A DNA stretch of 64,000 bases from Lelliottia jeotgali (GCA_002271215.1 CP018628.1:1178001-1242000), one strand, 5' to 3'; shown: positions 51,837 to 62,522, numbered from the stretch's first letter. Notes: generated by a model from the sequence alone, not told the origin. A program made the numbers and translations.

Positions 51837-54530
51837 ATGACTAAAATGACTCACTCCCAGAATCGGCCATACCAGCAGACCGTCGAGCAGGTACTGGCAC
51901 AAAAGAAGAGCCACTCCAACGGACTGGACCGTGCCGAAGCGCAGGCCCGTTTGCAGCAGTATGGCCCGAATGCCCTGCCTGAGAAAAAAGGCAAACCGGC
52001 CTGGTTGCGTTTTCTCGCCCATTTTAATGACGTCCTGATTTATGTTTTGCTGGCCGCTGCGGTATTAACTGCGGTGATGGGCCACTGGGTTGATACGCTG
52101 GTCATTCTTGGCGTCGCGGTCATCAACGCCTTAATTGGACACGTTCAGGAAAGTAATGCGGAAAAATCGTTGCAAAGCATTCGCAATATGCTTTCCAGCG
52201 ATGCGCGTGTTATTCGCGGCGGCTCGCATGAAACTATTCCGACGACTGAAATCGTCCCTGGGGATATTATTGTCCTGCGCGCCGGGGATCGTATTCCGGC
52301 GGATATGCGTCTGATTGAGGCGCATAATTTACGCGTCGAAGAAGCGATTCTGACCGGCGAATCCACGGTTGTGGATAAACACACCAATCCATTATCCGGT
52401 GACTTATCGCTGGGCGACCGGACTAACTTAGTCTTCTCCGGCACGACCGTGAGCGCCGGTGGCGGCGTGGGCGTGGTCATCGCCACCGGTCAGGATACGG
52501 AACTGGGCCACATCAATCAGATGATGGCCGGGATTGAAAAGCACCGCACGCCGCTGCTGGTGCAGATGGACAAGCTCGGCAAAGCGATCTTCGCCATTAT
52601 CCTGGTGATGATGGCCGCGCTGTTTATCTTCAGCCTGGTATTCCGCGACATCCCGATGGGCGAGCTGCTGCTCTCTCTGATTAGCCTGGCGGTGGCCTCA
52701 GTACCGGAAGGTCTGCCAGCGATTATCTCGATTATTCTGTCTCTCGGCGTTCAGGCGATGGCGCGCAAAAAGGCGATTATCCGCAAGCTGCCAACCGTTG
52801 AAACCCTGGGGGCGATGACCGTGGTCTGCTCGGATAAAACCGGCACCCTGACCATGAACGAAATGACGGTCAAAGCCATTATCACCGCCGACAGCTGCTA
52901 CCGCGTGGAAGGCAACAGCTACGAGCCAGTGGGCCACATCTATCTGGAAGGCAGCGACGAGCCGGTTCATATTCAGCCAGGCACCGTGCTGGAGCACTAC
53001 CTGCGCACCATCGACCTGTGCAACGACAGCCAGATTATTCAGGACGAGCGCGGCCTGTGGGGCATCACCGGTGGGCCGACGGAAGGGGCGCTGAAAGTGC
53101 TGGCCGCCAAAGCGAATCTCGCGCCGGTCATGACTACCCTGATTAACAAGATTCCGTTCGACTCGCAGTACAAGTACATGAGCACCCACTATCAGATTGG
53201 CAGTGAGGAGCAAATCCTGGTTACCGGTGCGCCGGACGTGATTTTCGCCCTGTGTGACCAGCAGGAGACTCGCCACGGTAAAGAAGCGTTTAATCGCGGG
53301 TACTGGGAAACCGAGATGGAGCGCTATGCGCGTCAGGGCCTGCGCATGGTTGCTGCCGCCTTCAAACCCGCGGCTGCGGATCAGCAGAGCCTGAGCCACG
53401 ATGACCTGAACAGCGGACTGATTTTCCTCGGCATCGCCGGGATGATGGACCCACCGCGCCCGGAGGCTATCGACGCCATCCACGCCTGCCAGCAGGCCGG
53501 GATCCGCGTGAAAATGATCACTGGCGACCACCCGCAGACCGCGATGAGCATCGGTCAGATGCTGGGGATCACCAACAGTGCGCAGGCCGTCACCGGCTAC
53601 GAGCTGGAGAAGATGGACGACGCCGAGCTGGCGAATGCAGCGGTGGAGTTCGACATCTTTGCGCGTACCAGCCCGGAGCATAAGCTGCGCCTGGTGAAAG
53701 CGCTGCAGGAGAAGGGCGAAATCGTCGGTATGACCGGCGACGGCGTGAACGATGCACCCGCGCTGCGTCAGGCGGATGTCGGGATCGCGATGGGCATCAA
53801 AGGCACGGAAGTGACCAAAGAAGCCGCCGATATGGTTCTGACGGACGACAACTTCGCCACTATCGCCAGTTCGGTGAAAGAGGGGCGTCGCGTCTACGAC
53901 AACCTGAAGAAAACGATTCTGTTCATCATGCCAACCAACCTGGCGCAGGGTTTGCTGATTGTGATTGCGCTGCTGGCGGGGAACATTATCCCACTGACGC
54001 CGGTGCTGATTCTGTGGATGAACATGGCGACGTCCGCCACGCTCTCCTTCGGTCTGGCCTTTGAAGCCGCCGAGCGCAACATCATGAAACGTCCGCCGCG
54101 TCAGACCGGACAGCACGTGATGGATGCCTTCGCCGTCTGGCGCGTGGCTTTCGTCGGCACCATGATCGCGATTGCGGCCTTTGCCCTCGAAGCATGGCTA
54201 GCGCCGCGCGGCCACAGCGCCGAGTTCATCCGTACCGTGCTGCTGCAGATGCTGGTGTGTGCGCAGTGGGTCTACATGATTAACTGCCGCAATAGCAACG
54301 GCTTCTCTCTGAACCGTGGTTTGCTGGCGAACAAGGGCATCTGGCTGGTGACGGGCGTGCTGTTCCTGCTCCAGGTGGCGATTATCTACCTGCCGTTTAT
54401 GCAGATGCTGTTCGGCACCGAAGCCCTGCCGCTGCGCTACTGGGGGATTACCCTGGCGATGGCCGGTGTGATGTTCTTCGTCGTCGAGATTGAGAAGCGA
54501 CTGACCCGCAGGTTCCGCAAGGCTGCATAA
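51837..54530 (+). CDS. P2-type (SERCA/PMR1-like) cation-transporting ATPase
   Basis: 897-residue P-type ATPase with ten predicted membrane helices. The phosphorylation site is SDKTGTLTMNE (Asp about residue 333), with the TGES actuator motif, MTGDGVNDAPALRQADVGIA hinge and the membrane motif PEGLPA in helix 4, which is typical of Ca2+ or Ca2+/Mn2+ pumps and of Na+/K+-like P2 pumps. The N-terminal cytosolic domain has NALPEKKGKPAW. It probably exports calcium, manganese or sodium; the ion cannot be fixed. The ATG at 51837 (AAGGA upstream) is chosen over the upstream TTG. The RND pair follows after a repeat. Confidence 0.88.
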   Translation: MTKMTHSQNRPYQQTVEQVLAQKKSHSNGLDRAEAQARLQQYGPNALPEKKGKPAWLRFLAHFNDVLIYVLLAAAVLTAVMGHWVDTLVILGVAVINALIGHVQESNAEKSLQSIRNMLSSDARVIRGGSHETIPTTEIVPGDIIVLRAGDRIPADMRLIEAHNLRVEEAILTGESTVVDKHTNPLSGDLSLGDRTNLVFSGTTVSAGGGVGVVIATGQDTELGHINQMMAGIEKHRTPLLVQMDKLGKAIFAIILVMMAALFIFSLVFRDIPMGELLLSLISLAVASVPEGLPAIISIILSLGVQAMARKKAIIRKLPTVETLGAMTVVCSDKTGTLTMNEMTVKAIITADSCYRVEGNSYEPVGHIYLEGSDEPVHIQPGTVLEHYLRTIDLCNDSQIIQDERGLWGITGGPTEGALKVLAAKANLAPVMTTLINKIPFDSQYKYMSTHYQIGSEEQILVTGAPDVIFALCDQQETRHGKEAFNRGYWETEMERYARQGLRMVAAAFKPAAADQQSLSHDDLNSGLIFLGIAGMMDPPRPEAIDAIHACQQAGIRVKMITGDHPQTAMSIGQMLGITNSAQAVTGYELEKMDDAELANAAVEFDIFARTSPEHKLRLVKALQEKGEIVGMTGDGVNDAPALRQADVGIAMGIKGTEVTKEAADMVLTDDNFATIASSVKEGRRVYDNLKKTILFIMPTNLAQGLLIVIALLAGNIIPLTPVLILWMNMATSATLSFGLAFEAAERNIMKRPPRQTGQHVMDAFAVWRVAFVGTMIAIAAFALEAWLAPRGHSAEFIRTVLLQMLVCAQWVYMINCRNSNGFSLNRGLLANKGIWLVTGVLFLLQVAIIYLPFMQMLFGTEALPLRYWGITLAMAGVMFFVVEIEKRLTRRFRKAA

Positions 54531-54536
54531 CTTTTG

Positions 54537-54643
54537 CCCTCACCCTAACCCTCTCCCCAAGGGAGAGGGAACTCTAACCTCCTTCTCACTTGGGGAAGGG
54601 ACTCTGACCTCCCTCTCCCCTGGGGAGAGGGCCGGGGTGAGGG
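54537..54643. repeat. Complex GC-rich inverted repeat block
   Basis: Three hairpins in a row: CCCTCTCCCCAAGGGAGAGGG, a weaker CCTTCTCACTTGGGGAAGG and CCCTCTCCCCTGGGGAGAGGG, framed by outer arms CCCTCACCC and GGGGTGAGGG. This is the CCCTCACCCTAACCCTCTCC-type interspersed repeat found in many proteobacteria. It fills the 135 bases between the ATPase and the RND adaptor gene and may terminate or attenuate the transcript. Confidence 0.82.
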
Positions 54644-54665
54644 GCACAAACACCGAGGATCCACC

Positions 54666-55745
54666 ATGAAATCCACCTTCCTGCGCACCGCTCTGGCGGC
54701 TGCACTCCTTTCCTGCACCCTGCAAACCGCCATTGCCGCCGCCATTCCGGTGCGCGTCGCCGTGATTGAAGAGACAACCCACGCCGCCGAGCGCCAAATT
54801 CCTGGCCGCATCGAGGCGATCCACACGGTTGAACTGCGGGCGCGCACGGAAGGGGCCATCGCCAAAATCCATTTCCGCGACGGGCAATATGTGAAGCAAG
54901 GCGATTTGCTGTTCGAGCTCGACGACGCTGAACCGCGCGCGGCGGTGCGTCTGGCGCAGGCCGAAGTGAAAAGCGCAGAAGCCACCCTGCGTCAGGCGCA
55001 GCAGCAGTTGACTCGTTTTCAAAGTCTGAAAACCGGCAACGCCATCAGTCGCAATGACGTCGATACCGCGCAGATGCAGCGCGATGTGGCCCGCGCGGCG
55101 CTCGAGCAGGCCAATGCGCGCCTTGAAGCACGTAACGTTACTCTTAGCTTTACCCGTATCACTTCGCCTATCAATGGGCGCATGGGCCACAGCCAGTTTC
55201 ACGTTGGCAGCGTGGTGAATCCGTCCAGCGGCACATTGGTGGAAGTGGTTCAGCTCGATCCGATTCGTATTGCCTTTGCGCTGGAAGAGGGGGCGTTTGC
55301 CGCTAAAGCGGGGCAACACGCCGATCTCACTGCACTGAAAAAAGCCTGGCTGGCACAGATACCTAACGGAGATCAGCGCGAAAACGGCACGCTGACCTCG
55401 GTTGATAACCGCATCGATCCACGCACCGCCAGCGTGATGTTACGCGCCGAATTTGCCAATCCGCAGCACCGCTTGCTGCCGGGCGGGAATGTGAACGTCT
55501 GGCTGCGCCCGCAAAGTGAGCAGGATGCGCTGGCGATCCCGGCTGCGGCCGTTCAGCAAAACGGCGACGGCTTCTTCACCTGGGTCGTGAACGCCGACGG
55601 AAAAGCCGAAAAGCGTGCGCTCACGCTCGGCGGGCAAATGGGCCAGCAGTTCACCGTGCAAAGCGGCGTCGAGGCGCACGAGCGTGTGGTCACCGACGGC
55701 GCGCCGCGTTTACAGCCCGGTGCGGCTGTCCAGATCCTCAATTAA
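54666..55745 (+). CDS. RND efflux periplasmic adaptor (membrane fusion protein)
   Basis: 359-residue AcrA-type adaptor. After the leader (LRTALAAALLSCTLQTAIAA, where LLSC could be a lipobox or AIAAA a normal cleavage site) come the lipoyl halves (VELRARTEGAIAKIHFRDGQ, VTLSFTRITSPINGRMG), a coiled coil rich in Ala, Gln and Arg (residues about 95-145), a beta-barrel and the membrane-proximal domain (GVEAHERVVTDGAPRLQPG). It links the inner-membrane pump to an outer-membrane channel, probably TolC, since none is encoded here. It ends ten bases before the pump gene. Confidence 0.92.
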   Translation: MKSTFLRTALAAALLSCTLQTAIAAAIPVRVAVIEETTHAAERQIPGRIEAIHTVELRARTEGAIAKIHFRDGQYVKQGDLLFELDDAEPRAAVRLAQAEVKSAEATLRQAQQQLTRFQSLKTGNAISRNDVDTAQMQRDVARAALEQANARLEARNVTLSFTRITSPINGRMGHSQFHVGSVVNPSSGTLVEVVQLDPIRIAFALEEGAFAAKAGQHADLTALKKAWLAQIPNGDQRENGTLTSVDNRIDPRTASVMLRAEFANPQHRLLPGGNVNVWLRPQSEQDALAIPAAAVQQNGDGFFTWVVNADGKAEKRALTLGGQMGQQFTVQSGVEAHERVVTDGAPRLQPGAAVQILN

Positions 55746-55754
55746 GGAGCCATC

Positions 55755-58700
55755 ATGCTGACGTTGTTTATCAAACGCCCGCGCTTTGCGATGGTGATCG
55801 CCCTGGTGATCACGATGCTCGGGGCCATCGCCCTGAAGCTGATCCCGGTGGAGCAGTATCCGCAAATCACGCCGCCCGTGGTGAATGTAAGCGCCAGCTG
55901 GCCGGGTGCCAGTGCGGGTGACGTGGCGGAAGCCATCGCCACGCCGCTGGAAACCCAGCTTAACGGCGTGGACCACATGCTCTACATGGAATCGACCAGT
56001 TCCGATGAGGGCACGTACAGCCTGAACATCACTTTTGCCGCAGGCACTGACGCGGATCTGGCGGCCATCGACGTGCAAAACCGCGTGGCGCAGGCCGTCG
56101 CCCAGCTGCCCGCCGAGGCGCAGCAAAACGGCGTTCAGGTGCGTAAACGCGCGACTAATCTGATGATGGGGGTAAGTCTTTACTCACCACAGGGCACCCA
56201 TTCCCCGCTGTTTGTCAGCAACTATGCCAGCACGCAGGTGCGCGAGGCGCTGGCGCGTCTGCCGGGTGTCGGGCAGGTCCAGCTGTTTGGCGCGCGCGAC
56301 TACAGCATGCGCATCTGGCTGCGCCCGGATCGCATGAATGCCCTGAATGTAACCACCGACGATGTCGCTCAGGCCTTGCGCGAGCAAAACGTGCAGGGTG
56401 CGGCAGGCCAGGTGGGCACGCCGCCGGTGTTTAACGGGCAGCAGCAAACGCTCACGATTAACGGACTGGGGCGTCTCAACGAGGCCGAAGCCTTTGGTGA
56501 CATTATTCTTCGCGCCGGTGAGATGGGGCAACTGGTGCGCCTGAAAGACGTGGCGACGATCGAGTTAGGCTCGCGCAGCTACAGTTCCGGCGCACAGCTG
56601 AACGGTCACGACTCGGCGTATTTAGGGATCTACCCGACGCCGTCCGCCAACGCCCTGCGCGTAGCCGATGCCGTGCGCGGCGAGCTTGAGCGTCTGGCCA
56701 CGCGTTTCCCTGAAGACCTGACCTGGGAAGTGAAGTTCGACACCACCGAGTTTGTCGCGGCGACCATCAAAGAGATCGGCACCTCGCTGGCCCTGACGCT
56801 GCTCGCCGTGGTAGTGGTTGTTTCTCTTTTCCTGCAAAGCTGGCGCGCGACGCTGATTGTGGCGCTGGCGATCCCGGTGTCGTTGATCGGCACCTTTGCG
56901 GTGCTCTACACACTGGGTTATTCCGCCAATACCCTGAGTCTGTTCGCAATCATTCTGGCGCTGACGATGGTGGTGGACGACGCGATTGTGGTGGTCGAAA
57001 GCGTCGAAACCCTGATGGCAGAAGGGCAGAGCCGCACTGAGGCCACAGCCAACGCCCTGCGTCAGATTGCCGGGCCGGTGATTGCCACCACGCTGGTGCT
57101 GCTGGCGGTGTTCGTGCCAGTGGCGCTGCTGCCGGGAATTGTCGGCGAACTGTATCGCCAGTTTGCGGTGACACTCTCCACCGCCGTGACGCTTTCCAGC
57201 ATTGTTGCCCTGACGCTCACGCCCGCGCTGTGCGCTCTTTTGCTGCGCCCACGCGTTGGTCACCCAGCGGCCATCTTCCGCGGATTTAACCGTGGGCTGG
57301 ACGCCACGCGCAACGGCTACACAAAACTGGTCGATATCTTTAACCGTCGTCCGCTGCTGGCGCTGGCGGCGACGGTCGGTGCGGCGGTTATTGTGGCGCT
57401 GAGTTTTACCGCCATGCCAAAAGGCTTTCTGCCGCAGGAAGATCAGGGGTACTTTTTCGCCAGCGTGCAGTTGCCGGAAGCGGCTTCGCTGGAGCGTACC
57501 GAAGCGGTGATGACCACTGCGCGGGAGCTGATTGCCGCCAATCCGGCGGTGGAAGATGTGATTCAGGTGTCCGGTTTTAATATTCTCAATGGCACCAGCG
57601 CCTCGAACGGCGGGTTTATCTCGGTGATGTTGAAAGACTGGAGTGAGCGCCCGCCACTGGACGAGGTGATGGGCGCGCTGCAACGCCAGCTATTGGCCCT
57701 GCCGGAAGCGACCATCATGACCTTCGCGCCGCCAACGCTGCCGGGCCTGGGTAACGCCTCTGGTTTTGATCTGCGCATCCAGGCGCAGGCGGGGCAAAGC
57801 CCGGCGGAGCTGGAGCGCGTCACCCGCGAGGTGCTGGCAAAAGCCAATCAGCATCCCCAGCTCAACCGGGTGTTTACCACCTGGAGCAGCAACGTGCCAC
57901 AGCTGACGCTTGAAGTCGATCGCGAGCGTGCAGCACGGCTAGATGTGCCCGTCAGTCGTATCTTCAGCAGCCTGCAAACTGCGTTTGGCGGCACGCGCGC
58001 CGGGGATTTCAGCATCAACAACCGCGTGTATCACGTGGTATTGCAAAATGAGATGCAGTGGCGCGAGCGCGCGGAGCAGATTTCAGAGCTGTACGTGCGC
58101 AGCAACAGCGGGGAACGCGTGCGCCTGAGTAATCTGGTCACCGTCACCCCGACCGTCGGCGCGCCGTTTTTGCAGCAGTACAACCAGTTTCCGTCCGTGT
58201 CAGTCAGCGGGTCGGCGGCAGTGGGCGTGAGTAGCAGCACGGCGATGGCCGCAATGGGCCAGTTGCTGAGCGAAAATCTGCCCGCCGGATATGACTACGC
58301 GTGGAGCGGCATGTCGTATCAGGAGCAGCAGACGGGCAATCAGGCGGTCTGGATTGTGCTGGCGGCGGTGGTGATGGCGTGGCTGTTCCTCGTTGCGCAG
58401 TACGAAAGCTGGACGCTGCCCGCGAGCGTGATGCTCTCGGTGCTGTTTGCCATCGGCGGCGCGCTGGTATGGCTATGGTTAGCAGGCTTCGCGAACGATG
58501 TGTACGTGCAAATTGGGCTGGTGTTGCTCATCGCCTTGGCGGCCAAAAACGCCATTCTGATCGTCGAGTTTGCCCGCGCGCGGCGTATCGACGGGATGGA
58601 GATTGTCGACGCTGCCCGTGAGGGCGCGTCGAAGCGCTTTCGTGCAGTCATGATGACCGCCGTGTCGTTTATTATTGGCGTCCTGCCGATGATGCTGGCC

Positions 58701-58853
58701 TCCGGCGCGGGGGCGCAGAGCCGTCGCATCATCGGGACCACGGTGTTCAGCGGGATGCTGGTGGCCACCGTGGTCGGCATCGTGTTCATCCCGGCGCTAT
58801 TCGTGCTGTTCCAGCGTCTGCGCGAGTGGGGCCATAAACTTACGGGTGAGTAG
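55755..58853 (+). CDS. RND multidrug efflux pump, HAE1 family
   Basis: 1032-residue AcrB-type pump with 12 membrane helices and two large periplasmic loops. The proton-relay residues are present: the Asp pair in [15 protein letters not shown] and the Lys in [16 protein letters not shown]. Start [20 protein letters not shown] is typical of MexF/OqxB-like HAE1 pumps; it is clearly not AcrB itself. The substrate range is unknown. Its last 14 bases overlap ybdK, which runs the other way. Confidence 0.94.
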   Translation: MLTLFIKRPRFAMVIALVITMLGAIALKLIPVEQYPQITPPVVNVSASWPGASAGDVAEAIATPLETQLNGVDHMLYMESTSSDEGTYSLNITFAAGTDADLAAIDVQNRVAQAVAQLPAEAQQNGVQVRKRATNLMMGVSLYSPQGTHSPLFVSNYASTQVREALARLPGVGQVQLFGARDYSMRIWLRPDRMNALNVTTDDVAQALREQNVQGAAGQVGTPPVFNGQQQTLTINGLGRLNEAEAFGDIILRAGEMGQLVRLKDVATIELGSRSYSSGAQLNGHDSAYLGIYPTPSANALRVADAVRGELERLATRFPEDLTWEVKFDTTEFVAATIKEIGTSLALTLLAVVVVVSLFLQSWRATLIVALAIPVSLIGTFAVLYTLGYSANTLSLFAIILALTMVVDDAIVVVESVETLMAEGQSRTEATANALRQIAGPVIATTLVLLAVFVPVALLPGIVGELYRQFAVTLSTAVTLSSIVALTLTPALCALLLRPRVGHPAAIFRGFNRGLDATRNGYTKLVDIFNRRPLLALAATVGAAVIVALSFTAMPKGFLPQEDQGYFFASVQLPEAASLERTEAVMTTARELIAANPAVEDVIQVSGFNILNGTSASNGGFISVMLKDWSERPPLDEVMGALQRQLLALPEATIMTFAPPTLPGLGNASGFDLRIQAQAGQSPAELERVTREVLAKANQHPQLNRVFTTWSSNVPQLTLEVDRERAARLDVPVSRIFSSLQTAFGGTRAGDFSINNRVYHVVLQNEMQWRERAEQISELYVRSNSGERVRLSNLVTVTPTVGAPFLQQYNQFPSVSVSGSAAVGVSSSTAMAAMGQLLSENLPAGYDYAWSGMSYQEQQTGNQAVWIVLAAVVMAWLFLVAQYESWTLPASVMLSVLFAIGGALVWLWLAGFANDVYVQIGLVLLIALAAKNAILIVEFARARRIDGMEIVDAAREGASKRFRAVMMTAVSFIIGVLPMMLASGAGAQSRRIIGTTVFSGMLVATVVGIVFIPALFVLFQRLREWGHKLTGE

Positions 58854-59961
58854 TCCACAGCTCGCAGTGTTTTTGCACCAGCGAGGTCAGCGAGCCGCCG
58901 TTGGCGATAAAATCCCGCATTCGCTGCGCTTCGCTCTTGCCCTGTTTCAACATCAGGGCAATTTCCGCAATTGCGCTCTCCGCCCCCAGCTTTTCGGCGG
59001 ACGGCGCGACGCGCTCCAGCAGCCACGCAATATCCTCGGCAATGGTTTTTTGCTCGCCGGTATTCACATCGGTGAGCAACCCATCCAGCCCATAGCGACA
59101 GGCCTGAAAACGATTAAACCGATACAGCAAAAAATCCTGTTCCTGATGCTTATACGGGCGCTCGGTCAGCAGCCAGTGCGAGGTGGCCTGAATCAATCCG
59201 GCGATGTTAATCGCATGGGCCAGCGTCAGCGGCGTGTCCATGACGCGCACCTCGACGGTACCAAAGTGCGGGCTGGGGCGAATATCCCAGTGCAAATCTT
59301 TGATGCTGTCGATCATCGTGGTGTAGCTCAGACGACGAAATAATCCTTCAAACTCCTGCCAGTTATTCACCCACGGCATTTTGCCGTTATCCGGAAATCC
59401 CGAGAAAATATTGAGCCGCGACGAGGCAAATTTCGTGTCGCTCCCTTGCATGTAGGGCGACGAGGCGGAGAGGGCGATAAAGTGCGGGACAAAACGCGAC
59501 AGGCCGTGCAGAAGATAAATCGCCTCATCGCCGCTGCGGCAGCCGACGTGTACGTGTTGGCCGAACACCGTGGCCTGCAAAATCAGATAGCCAAACATCT
59601 CCAGCGTGCGGTTGTAGCGTTCATCGTCACACACTTCCTGACGTTGCCACTTTTGAAACGGATGTGTCCCGCCGCCACAAATCTGAATATGTTGATCTGC
59701 CGCCGCGCGCAGGATCGCCTGCTGCATGGCTGAAAACTGCGCCGCCGCCTGGTGGATGTCCTGACACACGCCGGTGGCAATTTCGAGCATGCTTTCGGTG
59801 ATATCGTGCTTAACCTCACCGGCTTTGATGTCGTTTTTGACGGCAGCAATCAGCGCCGAAGAGTCCTGGCTGAGGTCGTACCCCGGCGGATTCACCACCT
59901 GCAGTTCGAGTTCAATACCCAGCGTGAAAGGATCGGATACATGAAAGTCAGGTAGGGGCAT
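58840..59961 (-). CDS. ybdK: YbdK, carboxylate-amine ligase with weak gamma-glutamylcysteine activity
   Basis: 373 residues, very close to E. coli YbdK (372), which has weak glutamate-cysteine ligase activity in vitro; the natural substrate is unknown. Conserved are [60 protein letters not shown] and [20 protein letters not shown]. The start is ATG 59961 (MPLPDFHVS), as in E. coli, not the upstream ATG at 60024. In E. coli it follows ybdJ directly; here 8.3 kb lie between. Confidence 0.95.
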   Translation of the reverse strand: MPLPDFHVSDPFTLGIELELQVVNPPGYDLSQDSSALIAAVKNDIKAGEVKHDITESMLEIATGVCQDIHQAAAQFSAMQQAILRAAADQHIQICGGGTHPFQKWQRQEVCDDERYNRTLEMFGYLILQATVFGQHVHVGCRSGDEAIYLLHGLSRFVPHFIALSASSPYMQGSDTKFASSRLNIFSGFPDNGKMPWVNNWQEFEGLFRRLSYTTMIDSIKDLHWDIRPSPHFGTVEVRVMDTPLTLAHAINIAGLIQATSHWLLTERPYKHQEQDFLLYRFNRFQACRYGLDGLLTDVNTGEQKTIAEDIAWLLERVAPSAEKLGAESAIAEIALMLKQGKSEAQRMRDFIANGGSLTSLVQKHCELWTTHP

Positions 59962-60020
59962 GGCGCGCTCCGGTTGCGGGGATGTGTTGAGTATAGACAT
60001 CCCCACCAACCTTACTGGGT

Positions 60021-60605
60021 TCAAGGATGCTCATCGGCCTCTTTGAAATGATCCCCACCGTGCCGCTTAACCACTAGTTGTTTTACCTTTTCAACTAAGG
60101 CTGTTTTGTCCACATGTTTCCCTGGGCAGGTTTTATGCTTCGTCAGAGGGTCTTCTTTATGCAATATCAAATTTTCAGGATTGAGACCTAAGACTGCATA
60201 TAGAGTAGCAAGTGCTGCAACAGTATTCTTTTGTACAGATAACCCTCGACCAGAATCAAACAACTCTGTTGAGTATTCACCTAACATTTCTACCCCTAAC
60301 GCCATTTTGTTATAGGAAGGTGAGTGTACTCCGGAAAGGGTTAATGGGCAGAATACCCAAATTTGTTTGTCGTCGATAAAGAGATGAGGGCCTGCGGACC
60401 ATCCTTGATCATCACGATAATAATGTACAAGATTTTCAATGTGTTTTGCTGTGAAGCCATTGGGGCGCTGTATTAATGTCGGTGTCGATGTATTATGCAA
60501 TACTATTGCTGAAGGCCTCCATTGCGTCCAGTGTAGTGAATGACAATATTTATCAAATGCTTCTTGAGAAAAACTCAAACCGACAATACCTTTCCAGTTA
60601 GCCAT
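60021..60605 (-). CDS. Amidase_2-like N-acetylmuramoyl-L-alanine amidase
   Basis: 194-residue peptidoglycan amidase of the T7-lysozyme/PGRP fold. Zinc ligands visible are His in AIVLHNTST (near residue 37), His in LILHKEDPL and Cys in HKTCPGK (near residue 162), the same His-His-Cys set and Lys as in T7 lysozyme. A tyrosine-rich [20 protein letters not shown] block fits the substrate groove. There is no signal peptide. It would cleave cell-wall amide bonds; without a secretion signal the natural delivery route is unclear (phage endolysin, secretion effector, or lysis). It has TGGAG before its ATG, 18 bases after the membrane-protein gene. Confidence 0.82.
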   Translation of the reverse strand: MANWKGIVGLSFSQEAFDKYCHSLHWTQWRPSAIVLHNTSTPTLIQRPNGFTAKHIENLVHYYRDDQGWSAGPHLFIDDKQIWVFCPLTLSGVHSPSYNKMALGVEMLGEYSTELFDSGRGLSVQKNTVAALATLYAVLGLNPENLILHKEDPLTKHKTCPGKHVDKTALVEKVKQLVVKRHGGDHFKEADEHP

Positions 60606-60623
60606 GTGAATACTCCAGTTGAG

Positions 60624-61601
60624 TTATGAATGAGGTGTTATGTATTTTTTCTCTGCTTCATTGGTGAGTCTGTCGAGAACATCAGGAATAAGTCTTTCGG
60701 CAAAGCCACAAAAAATAGATATAATTAAGATGCGAGCAATGTCAGAAGCATCTGTAAGTTGTGTATAAAGATAAACATCAGCAATAGTGGCTGTGGTACT
60801 AATCACTACATCTTTAAAGTGAGGGAGCAAATTGATCCCAAGAAGAGTTGTATTTTGACCATCAGGTAGAATTCTTAGAACAAGCATTATAATGAAAGGG
60901 GATAGTGTTCCCAGAAGCAAAGAGAGATATATTCCCTTTTGACCCTGCTCTAATTTCAATAGCTTATCCTCTCTATCGATGCCGTCAACAGGGCTTTCTG
61001 CAACAGTCCTGAAGCGACGAACAACGCTGATCGTGGCTCCTAAGTATCCTGAACATGCCATTCCAATAAGAAGTGAATATTGAATGCCAGTTCTGTCATG
61101 TATCAACGTTTGACATATCACACTTGATGCAACGGTAATGACAACGAGAATAAGCAACATAATAATAAATAATTGTTTGTTGTCGCTAATGAATTTTTCT
61201 CGAGTACAAATGAAGAAATAGTACTCGTGAAGCCAGTTGCAAACTAATAACATATTTGTTCGTTGGTTGCTTATATTATTTTCTGGTGGACTAGACTTCT
61301 CTAGTTTTTCTAGTCGATGTGGAGCCTCAATCGGTAAGGTCGACAGAAAACGGTCTCGAGTATTTTGATAGAGTTGACTAACAAGTATGTCTGGGCATAT
61401 TGTTATTAATTCCCGCTCGACGCTGGAAAGAGTTGAAATATCAAATGTACTAATATCCAGTTGTGCTCTCAGACGTTTCATAAGTTCTGATTTTGTACTA
61501 TCTGATTGTGGTATTGTGGGCACAACTGTTTCATAGAGTTGCGTAATTCTGAAGTGTAAGTAAGTCAGTAAAACCGTTGATGGTGTTGTGCAGAGTGACA
61601 T
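60624..61601 (-). CDS. Unknown four-helix membrane protein, partner of amidase
   Basis: 325 residues: a soluble N-terminal part of about 145 residues with no recognised fold, then membrane helices near residues 147-170 (LFIIMLLILVVITVASSVIC), 178-197, 228-250 (IYLSLLLGTLSPFIIMLVLR) and a C-terminal amphipathic segment CGFAERLIPDVLDRLTNEAE. That last motif (G-F-x-E-R-x-x-P-D-x-L) recurs in unrelated-looking bacterial membrane proteins of unknown role. Strong ribosome site (AGGAG). The gene and the amidase form an AT-rich two-gene operon unlike its neighbours, suggesting transfer. I cannot name the protein. Confidence 0.72.
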   Translation of the reverse strand: MSLCTTPSTVLLTYLHFRITQLYETVVPTIPQSDSTKSELMKRLRAQLDISTFDISTLSSVERELITICPDILVSQLYQNTRDRFLSTLPIEAPHRLEKLEKSSPPENNISNQRTNMLLVCNWLHEYYFFICTREKFISDNKQLFIIMLLILVVITVASSVICQTLIHDRTGIQYSLLIGMACSGYLGATISVVRRFRTVAESPVDGIDREDKLLKLEQGQKGIYLSLLLGTLSPFIIMLVLRILPDGQNTTLLGINLLPHFKDVVISTTATIADVYLYTQLTDASDIARILIISIFCGFAERLIPDVLDRLTNEAEKKYITPHS

Positions 61602-61985
61602 GAGTTACTCCTGGTGCTGGTATATAAATATACATTCTTATATTGGATTTGATTATGTCACTACGATGAATGCTTGATATTATAAATAGACATAGCGAGC
61701 AAGTATTAGAGTTTAATGTGTTCTGAATTTCAAAAAAATAGAGATGTAGTGTCGAATGAATAAGTTAAGCAGCAAGCATATTTGCACACAGCTAATGAGC
61801 TGCGCCGTAAGCGCTAATACATCCTGGTGCTTAAAATCCCGTCAATCTATCGATACCAGCGACTCTAACCTCGCATCCCACAAATTTATCGTCCAGACTT
61901 AAGCCAAAGACATGGTCTGCGCGGGGATTGTGTTTTACACTGCGCGCTGCAAAATTTGTGTTGATAAACGATTAATCAGGCGGTA
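61602..61985. other. Non-coding region before cold-shock-domain gene
   Basis: 384 bases holding the divergent promoters of the membrane-protein operon and the cold-shock-domain gene. Two short hairpins (CAGCTAATGAGCTG, GCGCCGTAAGCGC) near 61790-61820 could belong to a leader. No tRNA or coding sequence is seen. Confidence 0.45.
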
Positions 61986-62465
61986 ATGGCGATGAACGGA
62001 ACGATCACGACGTGGTTTAAAGATAAAGGCTTTGGATTTATCAAAGATGAAAACGGTGATAACCGCTATTTTCATGTGATCAAAGTCGCCAACCCTGAGC
62101 TGATCAAGAAAGACGCAGCGGTCACATTCGAACCGACGACCAATAACAAAGGCCTCTCTGCTTACGCGGTAAAAGTCGTCCCGGAAAGCAAATATATCTA
62201 CATCGCGGGCGAGCGCCTTAAGCTCACGTCGATCAAGTCTTTCCTGGTCTACAGCGAGGAAGTGCCGGCAGATGCCGGAATCGATAAAGAAAATGCTGTG
62301 CTGTCGGTGGGCGCTCTGCTGAATAGCATCAGACCAAAATCCGCCGTGAAGCCAGGTGAAATGCGTTCGCTGAAGAAACTGGCGATCACCACCTTCCAGG
62401 GAGCGACGCTCATCTTCACAGAAGACGAAATCGACATTGAAGAAACGGTAAAACTCCTCAAGTGA
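61986..62465 (+). CDS. Cold-shock-domain protein with extra C-terminal domain
   Basis: 159 residues. The first 70 form a cold-shock domain (NGTITTWFKDKGFGFIKDEN, with the RNP1-like KGFGFI and RNP2-like YFHVIKV motifs), so single-stranded nucleic acid binding is expected. The C-terminal half (residues 75-159) has no family I recognise; it may be a small regulatory domain. The start is at ATG 61986, with AGGCGG just upstream; the ATG six bases later is equally possible. A perfect hairpin follows the stop. Confidence 0.78.
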   Translation: MAMNGTITTWFKDKGFGFIKDENGDNRYFHVIKVANPELIKKDAAVTFEPTTNNKGLSAYAVKVVPESKYIYIAGERLKLTSIKSFLVYSEEVPADAGIDKENAVLSVGALLNSIRPKSAVKPGEMRSLKKLAITTFQGATLIFTEDEIDIEETVKLLK

Positions 62466-62470
62466 TTTTG

Positions 62471-62508
62471 TGCCGAAATTCTGCGCCATCTTCAGCAGAA
62501 TTTCGGCA
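62471..62508. terminator. Perfect 14-base hairpin between convergent genes
   Basis: TGCCGAAATTCTGC and GCAGAATTTCGGCA, perfect 14-base arms around ten bases, six bases after the cold-shock-domain gene and 14 bases from the stop of the convergent gene. It probably acts in both directions, though there is no clear T run. Confidence 0.75.
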
Positions 62509-62522
62509 ACGCGGACTGACTC

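Noticed and set aside
61602..61985. A tRNA or attachment site next to the AT-rich operon
   Set aside because: Short hairpins exist but no cloverleaf, and no direct repeat bounding the operon was found by eye.
61935..62489. 184-residue minus-strand open frame over the cold-shock-domain gene
   Set aside because: Shadow of the real gene on the other strand; the cold-shock motifs settle the coding strand.
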